From contig CAYPXV010000074.1 in the NCBI GenBank assembly GCA_964414925.1, positions 1 to 7,716 on the forward strand: a stretch of 7,716 nt of DNA. Reading direction: 5' to 3'. Below the pieces are notes generated by a model. It ran no database searches and was not told the origin of the DNA. It saw nothing but the letters and a program-made list of their open reading frames with translations. Origin of the DNA: PeH17 sp964414925. Lineage in GTDB: Bacteria > Bacillota > Clostridia > Christensenellales > CAG-138. Shown one piece after another: positions 1 to 4,395 of this stretch. Each line of letters opens with the position of its first letter. The first letter of the stretch is position 1. The translations under genes were made by a program, and so were the position numbers.

Positions 1-192
1 GCGAATCGTATCCTTACAGAAGGTGCTCCCGCTGTTGGGGATTATAAGAAGTTCCTCAGCTCCGGCGGAAGCTCCGACCCGATCTCCCTACTCAAGATAG
101 CAGGCGTCGATATGACAACCGCAAAGCCCATAAACGATGCACTGGCTCTGTTTAATGAGCTTATCGATGAAATGGCTGAACTTGCAGAGTAA
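1..192 (+). CDS. pepF: Oligoendopeptidase F-type M3 family metallopeptidase, C-terminal end only
   Basis: Frame 1 is open from the window edge to a TAA at 190-192, giving the last 63 residues of a protein whose start lies outside the window. The visible part contains YKKFLSSGGSSDPISLLK, then AGVDMTT, then an amphipathic acidic helix ending ELIDEMAELAE. This 'FL.SGGS..PI.LLK.AGVDM' pattern is typical of the C-terminus of PepF/M3B oligoendopeptidases, cytoplasmic zinc peptidases that cut medium-sized oligopeptides. The HEXXH zinc site lies upstream and cannot be checked, so activity is inferred from family only. A strong hairpin terminator follows 29 bp after the stop, so this gene ends its transcription unit and is not linked to the downstream regulator. 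Confidence 0.85.
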   Translation, partial: ANRILTEGAPAVGDYKKFLSSGGSSDPISLLKIAGVDMTTAKPINDALALFNELIDEMAELAE

Positions 193-221
193 TTGATGCC
201 AATTACGGTTTTTTGATTGGT

Positions 222-255
222 CCCTCCAACCTATTATGTAGGATTGGAGGGTTTT
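222..255 (+). terminator. Intrinsic terminator of the pepF unit
   Basis: The arms CCCTCCAA (222-229) and TTGGAGGG (244-251) pair perfectly. The stem is extended inward by CCTA (230-233) with TAGG (239-242) across a single bulged A (243) and a 5-nt loop, and TTTT follows at 252-255. The stem is strong and GC-containing, though the U-tract is short. It sits 29 bp after the pepF stop. Confidence 0.8.
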
Positions 256-343
256 GCATTAATGAGAATACATTTGTGTTAAAGGCAAACTCAATCACTA
301 AGATATATTTCAAAAATGTGACAAAAGATGTGAAACAAAGTAT

Positions 344-352
344 TGCTATAAT
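344..352 (+). promoter_or_regulatory. Extended -10 element upstream of the xre-like gene
   Basis: TGCTATAAT at 344-352 is a perfect sigma-A -10 hexamer (TATAAT) with the extended TGn motif. No convincing -35 hexamer lies 16-18 bp upstream, which is tolerable for extended -10 promoters. A short direct repeat ATGTGA (316-321 and 328-333, 12 bp apart) lies just upstream. If active, it would give the regulator an RNA leader of about 150 nt holding the 401-419 hairpin. Confidence 0.4.
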
Positions 353-400
353 TTGGTTTAATTGATAAAATATTGTCAAGTAAAGGGCTTGCCGGGATTT

Positions 401-419
401 TTTCCAAACATGTTGGAAA
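401..419. repeat. Inverted repeat in the xre upstream region
   Basis: TTTCCAA (401-407) and TTGGAAA (413-419) form a perfect 7-bp inverted repeat around ACATG. An overlapping 8-bp perfect palindrome AACATGTT lies at 407-414. It is not followed by a T-run on the plus strand, so a terminator is unlikely. It could be a regulator binding site or a leader hairpin. Function is inferred only from symmetry and position, about 90 bp before the regulator start. Confidence 0.45.
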
Positions 420-442
420 CGAGGATTGAAATTAGTTCTCGA

Positions 443-472
443 TTGCATCGTGTTTTATAGCAAGACTGTAAT
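443..472 (+). promoter_or_regulatory. Candidate proximal promoter of the xre-like gene
   Basis: TTGCAT (443-448) and TGTAAT (467-472) are separated by 18 bp. The -10 matches the sigma-A consensus at 5 of 6 positions and the -35 at only 3 of 6. Transcription would start near 479, about 33 nt before the GTG start. The main support is that the 470-487 palindrome begins inside the -10 box, as expected for an autorepressed promoter. Either this or the extended -10 at 344-352, or both, may drive the gene. Confidence 0.3.
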
Positions 473-487
473 TGCGGTTATGCAATT
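470..487. promoter_or_regulatory. Palindrome, candidate Xre operator
   Basis: AATTGCGGTTATGCAATT is a perfect 6-bp inverted repeat with a 6-bp spacer. It overlaps the -10 box and expected start point of the candidate promoter and ends 10 bp before the Shine-Dalgarno sequence of the adjacent HTH gene. Single-domain Xre regulators commonly bind 16-20 bp dyads over their own promoters. Binding here is inference from position and symmetry. Confidence 0.4.
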
Positions 488-511
488 TAAATTTTTTAGG
501 AGGACGATTTT

Positions 512-709
512 GTGACAAGACTGAAATTGATCTTGATGAGTAAAGGCGTTACAGGTAAATGGCTTGCCGAACGTAGCGGTATGAGTAAGAGTTCAATTTA
601 CAAGTACACCTCAGGCAACCGTAAGCTTTCGTATAAAGTGGCTCAGGGATTCGCTCAGATTCTGGAGGTGGACGTTGCCGAAATTATGGGAGTTATACAC
701 AAAGAATGA
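512..709 (+). CDS. Small Xre/Cro-C1-type HTH transcriptional regulator
   Basis: This 65-residue protein is essentially one helix-turn-helix domain. The region 14-35 (TGKWLAERSGMSKSSIYKYTSG) fits the Cro/C1 HTH pattern: a first helix with LAE, a turn at SGMS, and a recognition helix SSIYKYTSG. An amphipathic helix and a short C-terminal tail follow. It resembles the Cro/C1-type HTH_26 (YozG-like) group, and no sensor or oligomerisation domain is present. The start is GTG at 512, chosen because a perfect AGGAGG (498-503) lies 8 nt upstream. The gene stands alone between a terminator upstream and a convergent terminator downstream, and palindromes at 401-419 and 470-487 precede it, which suggests autoregulation. 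Its targets cannot be deduced from the window. It could be a phage or plasmid remnant regulator, but no other mobile gene is nearby. Confidence 0.85.
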   Translation: MTRLKLILMSKGVTGKWLAERSGMSKSSIYKYTSGNRKLSYKVAQGFAQILEVDVAEIMGVIHKE

Positions 710-762
710 TTTATAAATAGAAATCGCTTAATCGATACTGTTTATTTTAAGAAGAAAATATG

Positions 763-802
763 CAAAATAATGAACAGGGCTGAATACTCTGTTCATTGTT
801 TT
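763..802. terminator. Bidirectional terminator between xre and ypeB
   Basis: AATGAACAG (769-777) and CTGTTCATT (789-797) form a perfect 9-bp stem with an 11-nt loop. Downstream on the plus strand is GTTTTG (798-803). On the minus strand the stem is followed by ATTTTG (the complement of 763-768). The short U-tracts on both sides and the position, 14 bp from the ypeB stop and 59 bp from the regulator stop, fit a shared terminator for convergent genes. Confidence 0.65.
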
Positions 803-811
803 GCGAGAAAA

Positions 812-2194
812 TTAAATTACGAGCTGCCCATGTTCATCGTAGATAATCATTAATATTTTCACTTCGTCTCCGTTTCTGACGTCAATATAAACAATAAAAT
901 CATCATCCCCGTTTGAACACTTAAATTCATAACACAATACCTCCGTTTGCGCAGTTGCAGGGATAAGTGCTATGTTTGTCTCAAGAATTTCAATATCATC
1001 GGAAATATAACTCTCCGCTTCTTCTAACGTTATATCGGGTGCTTCTAAATCTCGTTCGGCATGAGAAAACAAATAATTGCGTGCATCTATTCCGCAAATG
1101 CTCATCGTTTCCCTGTCTATGTACACTTTAACAAGGTCATTGTAAAATATAACGTCATTGTTCTCAAATGCAAAATTGATAAGTGCTGTTCCCGCATAGT
1201 ATTGCGCATATGTTGGCTCCATCGATGTAAAGCCAAGTTCGCTTAACCATTCTTTTCCGGTGGAAATAAGTTTTGATTCTTCATCCTTTAACGGCAATCC
1301 TTCAATGTCGGATGTAGGGTCTATTCTCATCCAAACGAGGTAACCGCCTTGAACACTTATTGAAATGTCAATACTTCTTCCGTCGGACAACCTTCCGTAA
1401 AAATCATATGATTTGATCTTACCGTCGGATAAACTCGATAGTTTAAGTTCGGTATTTGAATCACCTACATACTCATATGCCTTCATTAATGCCGTACTTT
1501 CATCGATGTTTTCGCCGCCAAGACCGAGCGGCGTTTGCTTCTCCGTACTTTCGGAAAACGGACCGTCATAAATTAGCGTTGGGTACTTTTCTTCACCCTC
1601 CGCAGCGGTTTCATGTATTTCGTTGCCGTCGGCATCGAGTGTTGTATTCGATGAATAAAAGGATTCACCGTCTATAGCTTCGGAGGGGAAAAGACCGGAT
1701 GAGAGCTTGGACTGAACTTCACTATATGCCGTATTACACGCAATTTGAATGAGTTTCAGTTGTTCCCTGTCATCGTCGGATAGGGGAGTGCCTTTCATGC
1801 ACTTTATCGACAGTGAACGTGCATAATCACCTATCCTGAGTATAAGTCGGTTGATTTCGGAATTGCCGACGTGACTTTCGGGTATCTGTCCCAATAATAC
1901 GGTACTTAATTCGCTGATTCTCCATATGTCGTCAAGTATGTAAGCAGTGTTTACGGTCGATTTGGCAATTGACAACTTCTTCAGCGCAACGTTCATGTCG
2001 TAAATATTGGTTACGAGATCTGTGTATGCCTGCTCGTAAATGCTCATGGCTGCCATGCGATAATTTTCCGCACTTGTTTTTTGAGCGTTTCCCCATATAC
2101 CGAGCAATACTATTGCACAAACGAGTATAATGGGGATAACATAATGAAAAATTATTTTGGCAGTTTTCGAATTGGCGGTAAGAGTTTTTTTCAT
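812..2194 (-). CDS. ypeB: Germination protein YpeB
   Basis: This 460-residue protein is close to the usual YpeB length of about 450. It has one N-terminal membrane segment (about residues 14-34). Next comes a helical region (about 40-165) with the family-like stretches LLGQIPES, IGDYARSLS and GTPLSDDDREQL, then the conserved YPTLIYDGPFSE (204-215). The C-terminal part contains PepSY-like repeats, including DGKIKSYDFYGRLSDGR, IALIPATAQTEVLCYEF and VYIDVRNGDE. YpeB is a membrane-anchored spore protein that stabilises and localises the cortex-lytic enzyme SleB, encoded directly upstream. An in-frame TTG at 2218 would add eight residues but overlaps the sleB stop and contains the Shine-Dalgarno sequence. 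ATG at 2194, with AAAGGAG 11 nt upstream, is therefore preferred. The gene is last in spoIIR-sleB-ypeB and ends at the shared hairpin terminator. Confidence 0.95.
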   Translation of the reverse strand: MKKTLTANSKTAKIIFHYVIPIILVCAIVLLGIWGNAQKTSAENYRMAAMSIYEQAYTDLVTNIYDMNVALKKLSIAKSTVNTAYILDDIWRISELSTVLLGQIPESHVGNSEINRLILRIGDYARSLSIKCMKGTPLSDDDREQLKLIQIACNTAYSEVQSKLSSGLFPSEAIDGESFYSSNTTLDADGNEIHETAAEGEEKYPTLIYDGPFSESTEKQTPLGLGGENIDESTALMKAYEYVGDSNTELKLSSLSDGKIKSYDFYGRLSDGRSIDISISVQGGYLVWMRIDPTSDIEGLPLKDEESKLISTGKEWLSELGFTSMEPTYAQYYAGTALINFAFENNDVIFYNDLVKVYIDRETMSICGIDARNYLFSHAERDLEAPDITLEEAESYISDDIEILETNIALIPATAQTEVLCYEFKCSNGDDDFIVYIDVRNGDEVKILMIIYDEHGQLVI

Positions 2195-2211
2195 TGTATT
2201 ATGTACTCCTT

Positions 2212-2886
2212 TTAACAAAAAGCATGTTGACCTATCCTAAGTAGAACCGTCCGCGAAAGCATCCATCTGCTTGTAGCGGTTTTCGGATTATAATAGTAAA
2301 GACATCCGTTTGTAGGATCCCATCCGTTAAGCGCAGCTCTTGCAGCATTTATCGAATCTTGGTCAGGTGTGAGATTGATTTGTCCATCCGAAACAGCGTC
2401 AAATGCACCGCTTTGATAAATCACGCCCGCAATGGAATTGGGAAACGATGAACTTTTTACTCTGTTTAAAACTACTGCGGCAACGGCAACTTTCCCCTTG
2501 TAAGGTTCTCCCCTTGCTTCACCGTGTACAAGCCTCGCCAAAAGATTAAGATTATTGGTTGTGGATGATGAGCTACTACCTGTATTTGAACTACCTCCAA
2601 GACTTATCCCCATTGCTGCCGCTGTTTTTTTGCCGACTATGCCGTCAACCGATAATCCGTTGTTCTTTTGAAATTTTTTTACCGCAGCTTGCGTACCTGA
2701 ACCGTATATCCCATCTATACTGCCCGAATAATATCCCCATCGTTTTAATTTCTCCTGTACTTGTTTGACCGTCTCCCCCTTACTGCCCCAGTAAAGATTT
2801 TCGGCAAATATAAATAAAGGACTTAATGCCGTTAATGAAATTATGAGGGTTAGTATTACGGCGAGTATTCTTTTTGTAAATTTCAT
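2212..2886 (-). CDS. sleB: Spore cortex-lytic enzyme SleB
   Basis: This 224-residue secreted protein has a signal peptide (about 1-28, KR then a hydrophobic stretch to FAEN). A peptidoglycan-binding type 1 domain follows (about 31-92, with WGSKGETVKQVQEKL and YGSGTQAAVKKFQ), then a Ser/Gly-rich linker (97-110). The C-terminal domain (about 112-224) is of the hydrolase_2/SleB type. Its HGEARGEP motif (121-128) supplies the presumed catalytic Glu123, and AVAAVVLNRV, YYYNPKTATSRW and a terminal RIGQHAFC also match SleB. SleB is a lytic transglycosylase that degrades muramic-lactam-containing cortex peptidoglycan during germination. ATG at 2886 has AGGAGA 7 nt upstream and lies only 2 bp after the spoIIR stop; ypeB begins 17 bp after its end. 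This supports a co-transcribed unit. Linkage to ypeB is the classic arrangement; linkage to spoIIR is less familiar. Confidence 0.95.
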   Translation of the reverse strand: MKFTKRILAVILTLIISLTALSPLFIFAENLYWGSKGETVKQVQEKLKRWGYYSGSIDGIYGSGTQAAVKKFQKNNGLSVDGIVGKKTAAAMGISLGGSSNTGSSSSSTTNNLNLLARLVHGEARGEPYKGKVAVAAVVLNRVKSSSFPNSIAGVIYQSGAFDAVSDGQINLTPDQDSINAARAALNGWDPTNGCLYYYNPKTATSRWMLSRTVLLRIGQHAFC

Positions 2887-2888
2887 TA

Positions 2889-3476
2889 TTACTTCTCCTG
2901 TAAGCCGAAAATATTCTCTTTAATAAAGTTGATTGCTTTCATAAAAAAACTGACAAATTCAATCGGCTCATCGTTTTCAATCTTTGCATCTTTCGCATCA
3001 ATTATACATAAAGGAGGGAATATTACACACCACCAGTTTTTTCCGCAAGCATCTCCGAGCAGTAACCTCAATGCATGGTATTCTCCGGCAGGATACAGCA
3101 CATCATCGTAAGTCCTGTCGGGAAATTCGAAATCCCCAAGTAAAAGCTGAGCATCGTATTCTACACCATTTTCAGAAAGCACATTCCGTACTACCGATAA
3201 AAGTTCATTGCCATTCTCTTTTATAAGGCTTTCGGCTTCTTCTTCGTTCACCACAGGTTTCTTTTCATATTCGTATTTAAGTATTGCATCACGCACAAGA
3301 AGTTTTATCCTTTGATCTTCCTCGGAATCGCTGTTGGCTATGATGTGAAGCCTTAAAATGTTTTTAAAGTCGATTTCGTTTTCTTTAAATGTACTTCCAT
3401 TTATCGGTGCAACAATCGTTAATAACAATGCCGTTATCAATATCGGCGTCAATATGGTTTTGATATTAAAATTCAT
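2889..3476 (-). CDS. spoIIR: Stage II sporulation protein R
   Basis: This 195-residue protein has an N-terminal signal or anchor segment (about 6-28). The SpoIIR domain follows with its hallmark stretches: LRLHIIANSDSEEDQ and LLVRDAIL (41-66), FPDRTYDD (118-125), PAGEYHALRLLLG (129-141) and GKNWWCVIFPPLC (145-157). SpoIIR is made in the forespore under sigma-F and exported to the intermembrane space. There it activates the protease SpoIIGA, which matures pro-sigma-E in the mother cell. The frame extends to a TTG at 3491, but GGGAG (3485-3489) lies 8 nt before ATG 3476, so the ATG is chosen. It is the first gene of a minus-strand operon with sleB and ypeB, and it diverges from ispE across an 84-bp gap. 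A sigma-F/sigma-G-like promoter at 3549-3520 fits the expected control. Confidence 0.95.
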   Translation of the reverse strand: MNFNIKTILTPILITALLLTIVAPINGSTFKENEIDFKNILRLHIIANSDSEEDQRIKLLVRDAILKYEYEKKPVVNEEEAESLIKENGNELLSVVRNVLSENGVEYDAQLLLGDFEFPDRTYDDVLYPAGEYHALRLLLGDACGKNWWCVIFPPLCIIDAKDAKIENDEPIEFVSFFMKAINFIKENIFGLQEK

Positions 3477-3498
3477 TTTTAGCACTCCCAAACTTTGA

Positions 3499-3517
3499 TT
3501 TGGATTTTTTATCCAAA
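3499..3517. repeat. Inverted repeat in the spoIIR-ispE intergenic region
   Basis: TTTGGAT (3499-3505) and ATCCAAA (3511-3517) are perfect 7-bp arms around TTTTT. It overlaps the transcription start expected for spoIIR (near 3513), so it may be an operator or a hairpin at the 5' end of the spoIIR message. On the other strand it lies in the AT-rich block just upstream of the ispE -35 box. Role unknown. Confidence 0.45.
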
Positions 3518-3519
3518 AT

Positions 3520-3549
3520 TATTCTTGACAAATGGGGGCATTTGTATTC
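3520..3549 (-). promoter_or_regulatory. Candidate sigma-F/sigma-G promoter of spoIIR-sleB-ypeB
   Basis: Read on the minus strand, GAATA (3549-3545) is followed after exactly 15 bp by GTCAAGAATA (3529-3520). The forespore sigma-F consensus is roughly GYATA, 15 bp, GGnnAnAMTR, and sigma-G accepts GNATR at -35. This matches all but one fixed base of the -10 and one of the sigma-F -35. Transcription would start near 3513, giving a leader of about 37 nt before the spoIIR ATG. SpoIIR is a known sigma-F target, so both match and position fit. No experimental evidence is available here. Confidence 0.55.
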
Positions 3550-3554
3550 ATAAT
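3525..3554 (+). promoter_or_regulatory. Sigma-A promoter of the ispE operon
   Basis: A perfect TTGACA (3525-3530) and CATAAT (3549-3554, 5 of 6) are separated by 18 bp. An AT-rich block lies just upstream (3504-3524), as in an UP element. The start point expected 6-7 bp after the -10 falls at 3561-3562, which is the ispE ATG itself. The promoter overlaps, in the opposite direction, the candidate spoIIR promoter. Confidence 0.75.
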
Positions 3555-3567
3555 GTACGTATGAATA
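3545..3567. promoter_or_regulatory. Inverted repeat spanning the ispE -10 box and start codon
   Basis: TATTCATA (3545-3552) and TATGAATA (3560-3567) are perfect 8-bp inverted arms with a 7-bp spacer (ATGTACG). The left arm contains most of the ispE -10 box and the GAATA -35 element of the opposing spoIIR promoter; the right arm contains the ispE ATG. The symmetry suits a dimeric repressor or a start-codon hairpin, but no binding protein can be named. Confidence 0.45.
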
Positions 3568-4394
3568 AGATTGAAAATAAAAACCGAATAAACATCCTTG
3601 CTCCGGCAAAGGTAAACCTGACTCTTAATGTAATCGGTCTTAGAGACGACGGATATCATGAGCTGAGCTCCGTTATGCATTCGATTAACCTATACGATGA
3701 AATCGAATTAAAAAAGAATGACAGCGATAAGATTAATTGTTTCTGTTCGGAACCTTTACCCGAAAACAATACCGCTGTTTCAGCCGCAAGACTTTATATG
3801 CGGAAGACAGGCTGTTCGGCTGTGGACATTCGTATAAATAAGCAAATTCCGTCCCGGGCAGGACTCGGCGGAGCCAGTGCCGATGCGGCAGGTGTGCTGG
3901 TCGGAATGAATAAACTTTTCGGGCATCTTAATGAAAAGGAGCTTTTTGAAATCGGCAGACAGGTGGGAGCAGATGTACCTTTTTGTTTATTTGGCGGCTG
4001 TGCGCTTGCACAGGGCATAGGTGAGAAGCTTACAAGATATGAGCCAAAGGATTTAACCTTACTCTTGGTTAAAGGCTCATCAGGTATTTCGACTGCAAGT
4101 CTGTTTAAAAAATACGACGAAATGACGTCAAAAACCGATTTGTTTGAACGCAACTCGGAGTTTAATAATGACTTGATGTCGGCTGCAATTGAAGTTGTGC
4201 CCGAAATCGAAAAGTATAGAATGAGAATGTTGGCATTAGGAGCTTCTGCGTCAATGATGACGGGAAGCGGTTCCGTCGTATATGGAGTTTTTGCCACCGA
4301 AGACGATGCAAAACGTGCATATGACCGATTTGAAGATTGTACATTCAAGTATATCGCACGCACAATTCCGAGTGCGGTAAAAGTGGTGGAATAA
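3561..4394 (+). CDS. ispE: 4-diphosphocytidyl-2-C-methyl-D-erythritol kinase
   Basis: IspE phosphorylates the 2-hydroxyl of CDP-methylerythritol with ATP, in the cytoplasmic MEP pathway to isopentenyl diphosphate. The 277-residue GHMP kinase has all three motifs. PAKVNLTLNV (15-24) carries the catalytic Lys17. IPSRAGLGGASADAA (96-110) is the ATP-binding loop, and GADVPF (136-141) carries catalytic Asp138. MTGSGS (233-238) is motif 3. The frame is open back to a TTG at 3495, but those 22 extra residues look unlike IspE and cross the promoter. ATG 3561 is the only ATG giving a normal N-terminus. It has no Shine-Dalgarno sequence at the usual distance (the nearest G-run, 3534-3538, is 22 nt away and inside the promoter), so a leaderless message is likely. 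It is the first gene of the operon; recD2 begins 1 bp after its stop. Confidence 0.95.
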   Translation: MNKIENKNRINILAPAKVNLTLNVIGLRDDGYHELSSVMHSINLYDEIELKKNDSDKINCFCSEPLPENNTAVSAARLYMRKTGCSAVDIRINKQIPSRAGLGGASADAAGVLVGMNKLFGHLNEKELFEIGRQVGADVPFCLFGGCALAQGIGEKLTRYEPKDLTLLLVKGSSGISTASLFKKYDEMTSKTDLFERNSEFNNDLMSAAIEVVPEIEKYRMRMLALGASASMMTGSGSVVYGVFATEDDAKRAYDRFEDCTFKYIARTIPSAVKVVE

Positions 4395-4395
4395 G

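Noticed and set aside
203..448. 81-codon minus-strand frame in the pepF-xre gap
   Set aside because: It runs through the pepF terminator hairpin and the regulatory dyads and has no protein motif; chance openness in AT-rich DNA.
2192..2218. TTG start for ypeB at 2218
   Set aside because: The Shine-Dalgarno AAAGGAG would then lie inside the coding region; ATG 2194 has it at a usable distance.
3474..3491. TTG start for spoIIR at 3491
   Set aside because: GGGAG at 3485-3489 lies downstream of this codon and is well placed for ATG 3476.
3495..3560. Upstream TTG start giving ispE 22 more residues
   Set aside because: The extra residues do not resemble IspE, lack a ribosome site and would be encoded across the promoter elements.
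3794..4363. 189-codon open frame on the minus strand opposite ispE
   Set aside because: It is the antisense shadow of the highly constrained ispE gene (low-complexity Ser/Pro/Ala runs opposite the GHMP motifs), with no domain and no recognisable role.
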